Below are positions 55,518 through 64,000 of a stretch of DNA of 64,000 nucleotides, in pieces. Position 1 is the stretch's first letter; every line of letters starts with the position of its first letter. This DNA comes from Vibrio sp. Of7-15 (GTDB lineage: Bacteria > Pseudomonadota > Gammaproteobacteria > Enterobacterales > Vibrionaceae). The stretch covers positions 62,001-126,000 of the forward strand of contig NZ_JAKRGH010000011.1 of the NCBI RefSeq assembly GCF_022347565.1, given 5' to 3'. The notes under the pieces are model-generated. The model saw only the letters and a list, made by a program, of their open reading frames with translations. It made no database searches and was not told the DNA's origin. The translations under genes were made by a program, and so were the position numbers.

Positions 55518-57347
55518 GTGAGATTCTTATTATTGAGTTTAGCACTCATCATCACTCCCGCTTCGGCAATGAGAGTCGTTGGTTTCTATTCTGAATGGGC
55601 AGTTTATACACCTAACTACCACGTATCTGACATTCCGGCCAATAAACTCACCCATGTCGTTTATGACCACATTATTTTAACCGAAGATGGTCGTTTACAG
55701 GTTCATGATGATCATGCCGCGTTAGCCCTTGTTGATCATAACCACCGACTTTCACACACTGGTAACCTCGCCCAGTTAGCCGAATTAAAACAAATGTATC
55801 CTCATTTATCGGTTTTATTTAGCATTGGCGGATGGAATAAATCATCCGCATTCAGTGACGCTCTTTCTGATCCTACACGCCGGCAAACTCTAGTTGAAAA
55901 TATTAACCACTTCGTCGAAAAATACCGAGCTGACGGAGTAGTTATCGATTGGCGATTTATTGGTCTAAAACGAAAAGATCATATGATCAGCCGCGATAAC
56001 GACGCAGACAACTTATTAGCCTTACTCAAAGCGCTGCGCGAAAGTAATCGTAACTTAGAAATCACCGTCACGTTCCCAATCTGGCAACAAGGGATCCAAC
56101 GATTACCAGCTTTGGAGATATCTCATTATGTGGATTTTATTAACTTATTAAGTATTGATATGAGCGGTTATTGGCAAAATAGCACGGCTCATGCTTCCCC
56201 TCTATTTTCTAAACAATCAGCATCTTCTTATGACTCTGTCAGTGTAAATTCAGGAGTGCAAACCTTGCTCGAGATGGGGGTTCCTGCCAATAAAATTCTG
56301 CTCAATATTTCCGCCATGGGAACCAGTTGGGGCGGAGTAACCTCAAAAAACAGTGGCTTGTACCAACCTTCTCACTCCATACCTCTAGGCAGTTTTGATC
56401 GTGCGGATCAGCCAACGACGGGGTTATTAGCCGGAAAAGACATTCTTTCTAAGCTATATCAAAACAACTATCAAATGAACTGGGACGAGAAAGCTCAAGC
56501 CAGTTATCTTTATAGCCCAACGGAACAAGCTGGGCACTTTATTAGCTTTGAAAGTCATCGCTCCTTAATATCAAAAATGAACTATATTCAGCAGCATAAT
56601 TTGGCCGGAATTGGCGTTCAGTACCTATACGCTGATGAGTTTTTGATCGATGAAATTGAACACTTTTTATCAGCGCCCTCAAAACCTTGGATATCGAACA
56701 ACCAAACCTATTACATGGCCCTGTTTGCTCTTTTTTGCCTGATTAGCTTCTGTCTACTGTGGCGAAAAAAACGACTTAGCAATAGAAACAACATCCATAA
56801 CCAAGTTCAATCTGAGCTAGTGGATAAACAATCTGAGCAACTAAAACAATTGATGGATCAAGTCGCTCACCTATCGAACCAGCAATCAAATTTGGATGAT
56901 CTCATTCAACAGTACAAAAATGATCGCTTTCTGTCAGATTTACTCATACCTGAACAACAAAGCTCTGAGCAAATTCAACACCTTATACAAACACTAAAAC
57001 AGCAGTTTAGCGATCTCATTGCCAGCCCAGCTTTACTGGCTGAACTTCACAAAATATCCAGTCAACGATCCAAACTCAATTACATTAAAGGTGAACGAGG
57101 ATATTCCGGTTTATACTGCACCCAAAACAAAGAGCCAGAGTACATTTATAGCCGATTACGACAAATCCTGTTTTATTATGATTTCTTACTACAAGTTCAC
57201 CGTAGCTACCTCGTTAATAAAGAAAAAATCGAATACCTTTACCAAGATCATAAAGGAAAGTATTTTATTAAGCTCCAAGGAAATATAGAGATCCCCGTCG
57301 GTGGTCGCTACCTCGCTGATTTAAAAGAATATCAAAAGGCAGCATAA
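55518..57347 (+). CDS. Membrane one-component regulator: catalytically dead GH18 sensor, TM, coiled coil, LytTR
   Basis: The 609-residue protein starts at GTG, the only start that keeps the signal peptide (1-17); no good ribosome site precedes it. Residues 18-390 form a GH18 barrel (SIGGW about 101), but the catalytic motif DxxDxDxE reads DGVVIDWR (about 140-147) and the MTYD-type motif reads LSID, so the acid Glu, one Asp and the Tyr are lost. One membrane helix follows (about 397-415), then RKKR, a Gln-rich coiled coil (about 430-500) and a LytTR domain (about 510-605, with LLQVHRSYLVNKEKIEYLY and IPVGGRY). It should bind chitin-like sugar outside and DNA inside. The target is probably the convergent chitinase or itself. 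Domain calls are firm; function is inferred. Confidence 0.88.
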   Translation: MRFLLLSLALIITPASAMRVVGFYSEWAVYTPNYHVSDIPANKLTHVVYDHIILTEDGRLQVHDDHAALALVDHNHRLSHTGNLAQLAELKQMYPHLSVLFSIGGWNKSSAFSDALSDPTRRQTLVENINHFVEKYRADGVVIDWRFIGLKRKDHMISRDNDADNLLALLKALRESNRNLEITVTFPIWQQGIQRLPALEISHYVDFINLLSIDMSGYWQNSTAHASPLFSKQSASSYDSVSVNSGVQTLLEMGVPANKILLNISAMGTSWGGVTSKNSGLYQPSHSIPLGSFDRADQPTTGLLAGKDILSKLYQNNYQMNWDEKAQASYLYSPTEQAGHFISFESHRSLISKMNYIQQHNLAGIGVQYLYADEFLIDEIEHFLSAPSKPWISNNQTYYMALFALFCLISFCLLWRKKRLSNRNNIHNQVQSELVDKQSEQLKQLMDQVAHLSNQQSNLDDLIQQYKNDRFLSDLLIPEQQSSEQIQHLIQTLKQQFSDLIASPALLAELHKISSQRSKLNYIKGERGYSGLYCTQNKEPEYIYSRLRQILFYYDFLLQVHRSYLVNKEKIEYLYQDHKGKYFIKLQGNIEIPVGGRYLADLKEYQKAA

Positions 57348-57354
57348 CCACTCG

Positions 57355-57419
57355 CCTCGTGCTTAGCGATATTCATAAGGGTACATGACACGTATAAGTA
57401 CGACACTAAACACGAGGCA
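57355..57419. terminator. Long inverted repeat between the two GH18 genes
   Basis: GCCTCGTGCTTAG and CTAAACACGAGGC form a 13-bp inverted repeat with one mismatch, separated by 39 bases that contain further short pairing (GTAC...GTAC). It occupies nearly the whole space between the convergent stops and probably terminates both transcripts. Confidence 0.6.
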
Positions 57420-57423
57420 AGGC

Positions 57424-58986
57424 TCACCGTTTTGACTCTGCCTTTAAGCTTTCTGCCATCACAGGTAGGATTGAATCTTGATGTAAATCATCAAACGTCA
57501 TTTCCCAAGCAAATGCACCTCCCAGCCCCTGCTCTTTAGCCCATTCTAGTTTCTCTTTTACAGTACGAATATCATCAAATTGAATGAAATGGCCATCTTT
57601 CTTAGTCGGGTGATATAAATACGAGTTTTTAGATATATCATCCCAGCCTAGATAGTACCCTTCGTTTTTGTGGAGGGTAAGCGCATCACGATAAGAGATC
57701 ACAGAATCGGCCTGAATAGTATTGTTGTGTTGCGCTAAGCCATTATTAAGATCAGGCACGTTACGCCAGCTAGAACCAAATAAAGGGATACCTAAATTAA
57801 GTTTATGACGTGGGACGCCAGCATTAACGTATTGCTCAATGCTCCACTGAACCGACAGTTGTGTGGCAAGTGGCTCTTCTATTCCCACTTGGTAATTGGG
57901 TAGCAAAGGGGCATTATGGAAAGTAAATGGGAACCAAGTACCATGATACAAATAGGTCATGATATTGACTTGATCAACATATTGATGAAATTGCGCTAAA
58001 TCGATGTATTCCATCTGGTAAGCGGCAATAGGTAAATCCGCTGAAAGGGTATAATACTCGCCATCTTGAAGCCCCTTTTCATCCAGCTGGTAACGTAATT
58101 CTTTCAAAAGTGCGGTAAAGCCAAGCTGATCGTCTTTACTGCTTGGAAACTCCCAATCAATATCCACGCCATTAAAACCATATTGATCGATGAACGAAAG
58201 AATGGATTTCGCGAACGCTTGACGGTGAGCATGAGTCGACGCAGCTAAAGAAAAGTTGATACCTGCATGATCCACTTCGGCAACCGAAATCACCAAGCTC
58301 ATATCAGGGTTATTTTCCTTTAACTTTTGATACTGATTTAAATGGCCAGTAAGCGGCGAGGATTCATAAACATAGCCTAAGTCAGCATACACATCGCCCA
58401 CTTCAGCTAGGCCCTTCTGATTGACTATCGCAAAAGCATGAATGATCTGATTAACATCATTAACTGGAATGTCATCCATATCATAGGCCGCCTCGCCATC
58501 TCTGTATATGGCCCAACTGGTAAAAAAGCCACCAGCGCGCCTTTCTGCACAAGGTTGACCATTGACTAACAAATTAAATGGCTTGTCCATATTCATCGAG
58601 CTGATCTCTACTCCTACCGTCATGGTTTCCCCGGGCATAAGATCACGATTCCACGCTTGGCTTAACACATTAAATCGATTGCCATTTTCGAATTTTTGAA
58701 TAGTGTTTAGAGTCGCATTCCATACCTGATCCAGTTCAAAATTACCTTCAAACGACACATCAATCTTGTGAATAGGCTTGGAGTCTAAGTTTGTTAGTGC
58801 AATCTCTCCCGTATACCCCCCATTCCACTCAGTGTTCACTTTAAAATCTAACTGACATTGGCGGTATTCACTGTTATCTAAATGGCCTAACGAAGGTACT
58901 TGTGCCTGACTCATACTGGCAAAACCTAAACCTATCGCGCTGACGATGAGTTTTTTTTTCACTAATGAAGACATAAACATTGTCAT
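57424..58986 (-). CDS. Secreted GH18 chitinase with N-terminal CBM2-like domain
   Basis: The start is taken at 58986, which has AGGA six bases upstream. A signal peptide (cleavage near SQAQ) is followed by a CBM2-like domain (about residues 30-140, NTEWNGGYTGEIALTN) and a GH18 barrel. The active site is intact: NGVDIDWEFP with the catalytic Glu, SVAEVDHAG and IMTYLYHGTW. It hydrolyses chitin to oligosaccharides, feeding NagE-type uptake. It faces the GH18-LytTR regulator gene, its likely controller. Confidence 0.9.
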   Translation of the reverse strand: MTMFMSSLVKKKLIVSAIGLGFASMSQAQVPSLGHLDNSEYRQCQLDFKVNTEWNGGYTGEIALTNLDSKPIHKIDVSFEGNFELDQVWNATLNTIQKFENGNRFNVLSQAWNRDLMPGETMTVGVEISSMNMDKPFNLLVNGQPCAERRAGGFFTSWAIYRDGEAAYDMDDIPVNDVNQIIHAFAIVNQKGLAEVGDVYADLGYVYESSPLTGHLNQYQKLKENNPDMSLVISVAEVDHAGINFSLAASTHAHRQAFAKSILSFIDQYGFNGVDIDWEFPSSKDDQLGFTALLKELRYQLDEKGLQDGEYYTLSADLPIAAYQMEYIDLAQFHQYVDQVNIMTYLYHGTWFPFTFHNAPLLPNYQVGIEEPLATQLSVQWSIEQYVNAGVPRHKLNLGIPLFGSSWRNVPDLNNGLAQHNNTIQADSVISYRDALTLHKNEGYYLGWDDISKNSYLYHPTKKDGHFIQFDDIRTVKEKLEWAKEQGLGGAFAWEMTFDDLHQDSILPVMAESLKAESKR

Positions 58987-59435
58987 AAGTAGTCCTATGT
59001 TTGTTGATTGATTTTTATCCGCAAGGTGATGCCGACAAAAATAAACTGACATAGGACTTCTTAATTAAATAGCCCAAGGAGTGAGTGGCCTCACTAAAAA
59101 TGACTCTATTCCCATAAATAAAGGCTTGGAGCACACAAAGTATTTATGATGTTTTCATCAATTTCGGTATAAATTGGTAGAGCCACTGATGAAAAACAAT
59201 AGATTAAGGCATTGATTTAATGAAAATAATTAATCATTTCGTGAAAATTCCGTTTAAAACGTCAAAAATGGAGCCTATATTAAAATTTCCCTTACCCAGT
59301 CCACAGCAGCTACTTTCCATCCCACAATTAAACAGAGAGCGTTTAAAAAATTAAAATGCTTTCACTATATTGTAATAAGAAGTACAGCTTCGAAGAGGAG
59401 CAAGAAAAATTACCCAAAAAAAGAAAGGCTATCGC
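58987..59435. promoter_or_regulatory. Upstream region of the chitinase gene
   Basis: About 450 AT-rich bases between the chitinase start and the stop of the upstream binding-protein gene. It must hold the chitinase promoter. Two CGTTTAAAA-type elements (near 59247 and 59340) were seen, but no clear paired LytTR site. An ORF extension of the chitinase frame to 59052 lacks a ribosome site. Confidence 0.4.
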
Positions 59436-60194
59436 TTAAAATCCATGCTTAGACAAAATGGCTTCAATGGTCCCATCTGTTTCCATGCTTTTAAAACTAT
59501 GATTAAAATCACTAAGCGCATTCTCATGGTATTGCGACTGATGAGAAATTAAAATATACAGCTTTTGCGAAATCAAAGGGATCTCTGACATTTGTACACG
59601 ACTTTGTTCTGAGAAATGATTTTCTTCCAAGATCATGTTAATGACCTTTTTCGAACCTACCAGAATATCAATACGTCCTTTAAGCAAAAGTAAAACATTA
59701 GACTCCACATTATAGTTTCCAATTTTATTCAGATAATTTGCACGCTCAAACTCATCGCCATAATTGTAGCCTTTCACAACCCCTATTTTATAGTTCACCA
59801 GGTCTTGTAACTCTCGGTACTGAATTTCGCGATCTTTAAGCCAAAAAAAATGCAGTTGATCTTCCGTAATTGGTAAAGAATAATGAAAATACTCTTCTCT
59901 CTGGTGAGTATGATAAGCACCTAATATCCCATCATAAATGCCTTTTTGGGCTAACGTCATTGCTCTTTCCCAAGGGACAAATTTAATTTGACAGTCGTAT
60001 CCAGCACGGTGGAAAGCTTCTTTGGTTATTTCAGCCAAAAAGCCTTGTTGTTTAAGGTGACGACTGTAGTAAGGGGCCCACTCATCCGTAGCAAGAACAA
60101 TGGTTTTTTCTTTTGAAGCAGCAGGGATTGAAAACAAGAATGAAAAAAGTTGAAAAGAAAAGACACTAAGAATCCAGAACCGCTTCGTACTCAT
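59436..60194 (-). CDS. Periplasmic solute-binding protein, family 3-like
   Basis: The 252-residue protein has a signal peptide (to about residue 27) and a bacterial extracellular solute-binding protein family 3 fold with DEWAPYYSRHLKQQGFLAEI (about 36-55, read in parts) and FVPWERAMTLAQKGIYDGILGAY. No permease or ATPase gene lies beside it, so it may be an orphan receptor for amino acids, feeding a sensor or a remote transporter. It is upstream of the chitinase gene on the same strand but 380 bp away. Confidence 0.82.
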   Translation of the reverse strand: MSTKRFWILSVFSFQLFSFLFSIPAASKEKTIVLATDEWAPYYSRHLKQQGFLAEITKEAFHRAGYDCQIKFVPWERAMTLAQKGIYDGILGAYHTHQREEYFHYSLPITEDQLHFFWLKDREIQYRELQDLVNYKIGVVKGYNYGDEFERANYLNKIGNYNVESNVLLLLKGRIDILVGSKKVINMILEENHFSEQSRVQMSEIPLISQKLYILISHQSQYHENALSDFNHSFKSMETDGTIEAILSKHGF

Positions 60195-60262
60195 ATGGCC
60201 TACCTCGAAATACTCTTATGTATTCAAAATAGCGCAATAATAAGGTAACGACTAGGTGCATA

Positions 60263-60292
60263 AGCCACCAGTTTACACACCCGCTGGTGGCT
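60263..60292 (-). terminator. Hairpin after the lipase-like gene
   Basis: AGCCACCAG and CTGGTGGCT form a 9-bp stem with a 12-nt loop in the 128-bp gap after the hydrolase stop. It has no T-run and may be a weak terminator. Confidence 0.5.
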
Positions 60293-60322
60293 CCATCTAA
60301 AATTAATCAATAAAACGTGTAA

Positions 60323-61531
60323 TCACACAAAATTAACCAACGCGCCAGAGATGCCTTTCGTAGCAAATATATTATTACCTAAAACATCACTGTGATGGCG
60401 GTTAATCGCCGTTCCGTAATCATTGTTGATCCCCGGAAAGTTAAAACGATAAGTCGGTATCCCCATCCAAGACTCGCGTTTTTGGCCAATACGATCTTTA
60501 CTACTCCACAAAATTCGATTTTTCATGGTGTAAGTTATACCATGCTGAGCTTCGTAATATTCGTGGTTAGTTTGAATTTGTTGATAACGTTCGAGAATAC
60601 TTTCTTTCGACAAGTTAAGCATTGTGCTTTGTTTTAGCCGACTCCCCCAACCCGTTAATACTTTTTCCATAAAATCACGAGTAATAATACCTGGGCCAGT
60701 AAGTAGCTCATTGCCTTTTTTCCCACCGCTTGTATGAGCGTTACCAACAAGAGTGCCATGTCGTCCCGGCATGAAAGTGGTGTAATATTTAGTGGCTTTG
60801 TTTAATCTTGGCATACGAGCTTTGAATGCTAACGAACGCTCATCTTCGGCAAAGACACACACTATCTGTTTGACATTAGCACCTAAAGTTTTGTAATCGG
60901 TAAACGCATTCATTCCTCCTGGTACCGGATCACAAGCAAAAATATTGACTGGGATGTGTTTTAATTTTGGATCTTTTCGCATTCTGTTGGCCAGTTCAAA
61001 ACAACTCACTCCCCCTCGACTCCATCCCACCATATTAACTTGGGTAATTGGGTTAGTAACACGCTCAGCAGCAATATTGGCGCGTTGTAACATCAGAGCG
61101 TGTCTGAGATCTTTTGCTAGCGCTTTGGCTTCATCCTGCCATTTTAAAAAAGCATCCGTTTTGCTAAAGTGCCAGAACCTTGCTTTTTCTTGTGGTCTTG
61201 AGGCGCTGAGCATGTCTTCTGCTCGGCTTTGATAATCGCCTTTGTCCATCCTATCACCACGCAAAACGCTCATGATATGGTTCATGTTACTGTCAATTCC
61301 TCGCCCTCCAAGAGTTCCCAACAGCGATCCATAAACATCGTCTTTTGAATGCTTCATCCATTCACTTCGATTGCCGCTTCCCACCCCATCAACTAACGCA
61401 AAATCCAGTAAATCCTGCCCTATCGCATTCTTGGCTAGCGTTGATATCAGCTCGCCATTAATGTAATTAGAGTGACTATGATCTTCAGAATGAGATCCCG
61501 TCCCACAAAAAAACACAGTAAAAATAGACAT
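60323..61531 (-). CDS. Alpha/beta-hydrolase, candidate T6SS lipase effector (Tle1/DUF2235-like)
   Basis: The start is taken at 61531 (MSIFTVFFCGTGS), which has GGAG six bases upstream. FFCGTG near the N-terminus and the nucleophile elbow GWSRGG (about residue 170) resemble Tle1-type phospholipases, and NIFACDPVPGG plus a late HGTLVG-like His/Asp region are also typical. There is no signal peptide, as expected for a T6SS cargo. It lies 410 bp from TssL on the same strand. Lipase activity and secretion are inferred. Confidence 0.65.
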   Translation of the reverse strand: MSIFTVFFCGTGSHSEDHSHSNYINGELISTLAKNAIGQDLLDFALVDGVGSGNRSEWMKHSKDDVYGSLLGTLGGRGIDSNMNHIMSVLRGDRMDKGDYQSRAEDMLSASRPQEKARFWHFSKTDAFLKWQDEAKALAKDLRHALMLQRANIAAERVTNPITQVNMVGWSRGGVSCFELANRMRKDPKLKHIPVNIFACDPVPGGMNAFTDYKTLGANVKQIVCVFAEDERSLAFKARMPRLNKATKYYTTFMPGRHGTLVGNAHTSGGKKGNELLTGPGIITRDFMEKVLTGWGSRLKQSTMLNLSKESILERYQQIQTNHEYYEAQHGITYTMKNRILWSSKDRIGQKRESWMGIPTYRFNFPGINNDYGTAINRHHSDVLGNNIFATKGISGALVNFV

Positions 61532-61941
61532 CCGTATCTCCATATTATCGTGTAAAAAATGACCCTAAGCCTATTAATATTATGTATAGATAGATTAAAG
61601 GCAAAAAATCAACCGATAACATTAGAGATAAAACGGACAAGACAAATACTGCGTAGTGCCACCGATAAAAATGACACTGTAACGAACTAAAGACGAAAAA
61701 ATATGAAATGTATCAACAAGCTTAAAACTCTTTATTTAGCGGGCTAAACATCAAGATTTTTTCATTAGACTAATGGGAAATGGAGCCTGTGATGACACCT
61801 AAGAAATATGAGACAGATAGATTGATAAAGAAACTTGCTAAAGTATGTTGTCTGCGACAACACTTTATACATATTGAAAAGATTAAAAAATAAATGCATA
61901 ACAAGTGGAAATAAAACTCGTTATGCACTCAATCAAAAAGA
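61532..61941. other. Intergenic gap between effector candidate and TssL
   Basis: About 410 AT-rich bases. The only open stretch of interest is a 34-codon plus-strand ORF (ATG at 61792, GGAG site seven bases upstream, stop at 61896) encoding a Lys-rich peptide. No immunity-like gene was recognised. The hydrolase promoter should lie here. Confidence 0.45.
61792..61896 (+). CDS. Small Lys-rich ORF, 34 residues (uncertain)
   Basis: MTPKKYETDRLIKK opens a short basic peptide with two adjacent Cys. A GGAG ribosome-like site stands seven bases before the ATG. It lies antisense to the T6SS genes in an otherwise empty gap. No family is recognised and it may be chance. Confidence 0.2.
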
Positions 61942-62733
61942 CTATTGGTAAAGAGATAATAACTGGCTGAACCGGATATCTATCGTAAAATACGTTGCCG
62001 TATACATTGCCGCAACCAAAACGGTAGCAACACCAATAATTAATTTAGGAGACACCACTCTTTTTAGCGGTTTAGTGACATATTTTGCTTTAAGGTTAAT
62101 TAGCTGAATATTTTCTTGTTCTGCTAAGCGATCGTCACGAATCAAACGATAAATCGTGTTCGCAATTTCAGCCACTTTCTCATCCCCGCGTTCAGCACGG
62201 CCATACTTACCCTTAAAACCTAATTGTAGTAATAAGTACAGAAATTCAATGACATGCCTGTATCGTTTGGGATCTTGCTTAAGGCGTTCTAGGATCACGT
62301 AGACTTTATCACCACCTGACGTTTCATTGTGAAACTCAGACAATAAACTCTGCTGACTCCAGTTGCTGTTTGCTCCCCACTCCTGACGACAAACAGCTTC
62401 ATCAATAGCAGCACAAATACAGTAACGGATCACCAATACCGTCGCTCTATCGACTTCCATTTCATTAAGTTTGCGCTCGCCCTTTCTGATCTCGCGCTCC
62501 ATTTGTTCCCGTAATGGCATAGGATCATCTAGCCAAGGAATGGAAGACATACAAGAAAGACTAGCAATTAGCCATGAAAACTGATCGACAAGAGGGTTAA
62601 CACCAATCGATTCGATTTCAAGATGACTAAGGGCCAGATTTCGAGAGAGATCCGGAGCGGGCATAACCTCCATCGGCTTGCCCGGCTCAGGCTGAAATAA
62701 GACAATCGTTACATCATCATCTACTTGACTCAT
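61942..62733 (-). CDS. tssL: T6SS protein TssL (DotU/IcmH type)
   Basis: The start is taken at 62733 (MSQVDDDV), overlapping the TssK stop by four bases (ATGA). The 263-residue protein has the DotU cytoplasmic domain (RYCICAAIDEAVCRQEWG, about 106-123) and one C-terminal membrane helix (about 235-255). It lacks an extended peptidoglycan-binding domain. With TssM and TssJ it forms the membrane complex of the T6SS. Confidence 0.93.
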   Translation of the reverse strand: MSQVDDDVTIVLFQPEPGKPMEVMPAPDLSRNLALSHLEIESIGVNPLVDQFSWLIASLSCMSSIPWLDDPMPLREQMEREIRKGERKLNEMEVDRATVLVIRYCICAAIDEAVCRQEWGANSNWSQQSLLSEFHNETSGGDKVYVILERLKQDPKRYRHVIEFLYLLLQLGFKGKYGRAERGDEKVAEIANTIYRLIRDDRLAEQENIQLINLKAKYVTKPLKRVVSPKLIIGVATVLVAAMYTATYFTIDIRFSQLLSLYQ

Positions 62734-64000
62734 AAGCGAACAGCCCATAATTGCAATGATAAGTTAGCAAAATCACCAGCAACATGGACGGCAATGGCTG
62801 CCGAGTTTTTCAGAGCCTGCCACTCCTCGCTGGCTTTATCCAGCTCAAAGTAGGTATAACCAGCATGGTAAGGCAACTGGCGTGGCACAACAGGCATTGG
62901 AGTAAAGCTGATGCCTGGTAGCTGAAGGTTAATTAACTCACGAATATTATCAACAGAACCAATTTTAGTTTGAGACACAAAACGGGTATGAAGAATATCC
63001 AAAGATACATCAGCTTTAACAGCTAAGATAAAGGTTGTATTATCCACGAGCTTACTGTCTGGAATGGCAGCAATTCGGATTCCGTAATTTTGCTCTTTCA
63101 GAACCAGCGGAATGGCTCTTTGTTCCGACATAACGCTCAGCGTTGACTTAACTTCATGTAACATACCAGACATGCATTCAGTGAGATCCGCATGATTGTA
63201 CTTTACAAAATCGCGAGGTCGACGACTTGCGGAACATAGCGTAGCGAGCTCACCTTCCGCCTGCAACAAAAATTGGTAGAAGGTTTCCGGGTGAACCCCT
63301 TCCGTTGTTGAAAAATGCCAGCATAAAGGTTCAAGTCTATTTAAAGCTTGCAATAACATGAAGTCGGCAACAGAAGAGACGCCTTGTTGGTCAACAACAC
63401 CAAGACGCTGTACGATGGATTCCGCTCTGTGTCGTAACATAGACGCAAACTCAGTTGTGAATTTACTCAACACATCCGAGGCACGAATATCGATACACGT
63501 TGGAATAAACGTTTCATCAAGCATGACCGTACCGTCTGGCTTTACTTCTTCTATTTTTAAAATAGGGATAGAAGCATAAGAACTTTTATCTTCGTGCTCA
63601 TACATTAAACGGAAGTTCAGCTTACCAACACTGATGCTTGTGGTGTCTTCACTGTCATAGCTTGAATCTGCTACTTCATGTAGGCATGGGGTATAACGAG
63701 CCCCCGATGAACTACCACCAAATAACTCCGCACGTTCAGACGGTAATGGGCAACATAAGTAAACCACTTTACCAACAATTGAAGAGTCAACATCACGTAC
63801 ATCAGGCACATCAGCAGTAAGAGGTAGCTCAAAAGAAGTACGATCGTGCAAAATACCTTCGGCATGAGTAATACCGATTTTGCCGAGTGACAGTAACTCT
63901 CGGTTAATTTCGATTTTCTTCACTCCCCAATACAGAGGTGAAGTAAAAGCATTCAATAAACCAGCATGTTTACTATGAAAACGATCGAGCTGTTGAAAGT
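62730..64000 (-). CDS. tssK: T6SS baseplate protein TssK (5' end outside window)
   Basis: The frame is open to the right edge; the edge sequence reads FQQLDRFHS, which matches the HFQQ region near the start of TssK (ImpJ/VasE), so only about 15-25 residues are missing. The rest follows the TssK layout, with a shell-binding N-terminal part, an alpha-helical middle and a C-terminal head that contacts the membrane complex. It links the T6SS baseplate to TssL, encoded next. An internal TTG at 63956 is not the true start. Confidence 0.92.
   Translation of the reverse strand, partial: FQQLDRFHSKHAGLLNAFTSPLYWGVKKIEINRELLSLGKIGITHAEGILHDRTSFELPLTADVPDVRDVDSSIVGKVVYLCCPLPSERAELFGGSSSGARYTPCLHEVADSSYDSEDTTSISVGKLNFRLMYEHEDKSSYASIPILKIEEVKPDGTVMLDETFIPTCIDIRASDVLSKFTTEFASMLRHRAESIVQRLGVVDQQGVSSVADFMLLQALNRLEPLCWHFSTTEGVHPETFYQFLLQAEGELATLCSASRRPRDFVKYNHADLTECMSGMLHEVKSTLSVMSEQRAIPLVLKEQNYGIRIAAIPDSKLVDNTTFILAVKADVSLDILHTRFVSQTKIGSVDNIRELINLQLPGISFTPMPVVPRQLPYHAGYTYFELDKASEEWQALKNSAAIAVHVAGDFANLSLQLWAVRL

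Overview
The window looks like a Vibrionaceae chromosome segment (Vibrio or Photobacterium). The evidence is AT-leaning DNA, a Vibrio-type M28 leucyl aminopeptidase, an M9 collagenase-like protease, NagE and chitinase genes, an ECF sigma/ChrR island, histidine decarboxylase and a type VI secretion (T6SS) locus. The genus is an inference. No rRNA, tRNA, CRISPR array or intact insertion sequence was recognised.

Region 1 (1-19.7 kb, all minus strand) is a secondary-metabolite and metal-uptake block. A giant NRPS gene runs off the left edge, with at least four modules (C-A-T, C-A-T-E, C-A-T, C-A...). Upstream of it is a tight six-gene operon: periplasmic binding protein, FecCD-type permease, ATPase, nicotianamine-synthase-like CntL, opine dehydrogenase CntM and an EamA exporter. 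This is the core of a staphylopine/pseudopaline-type opine metallophore system, here joined to a siderophore-type ABC importer. The operon promoter carries a Fur-like box and a Zur-like palindrome; the NRPS also has a Fur-like box upstream.

Region 2 (19.8-39 kb) is mixed: an AlkB-like demethylase, a heme-sensor GGDEF/EAL protein, the collagenase-like protease, a lipoprotein, five acetyltransferases plus one acetyltransferase remnant, a two-component system behind a structured leader, NagE, a secreted putative chitin-binding protein, DUF523, a nucleotidyltransferase and a LysE exporter with an AraC regulator.

Region 3 (39-46.8 kb, minus strand) is an ECF sigma/ChrR island with a lipid-modifying operon: NTF2-like, SDR, FAD oxidoreductase, DUF1365, Cfa-like methyltransferase, DUF2878 and chalcone-isomerase-like proteins. 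It resembles singlet-oxygen responses in other proteobacteria.

Region 4 (47-60.2 kb) holds the aminopeptidase, a diguanylate cyclase, TrhO, an amino-acid dioxygenase with a class V PLP enzyme, histidine decarboxylase, and the most unusual gene of the window: a membrane protein with a periplasmic GH18 chitinase fold whose catalytic residues are replaced, one transmembrane helix, a coiled coil and a cytoplasmic LytTR DNA-binding domain. It converges on an intact secreted chitinase and looks like a one-component chitin sensor made from a dead chitinase.

Region 5 (60.3-64 kb) is the edge of a T6SS locus (TssK, TssL) with an adjacent lipase-like alpha/beta hydrolase, a candidate effector.
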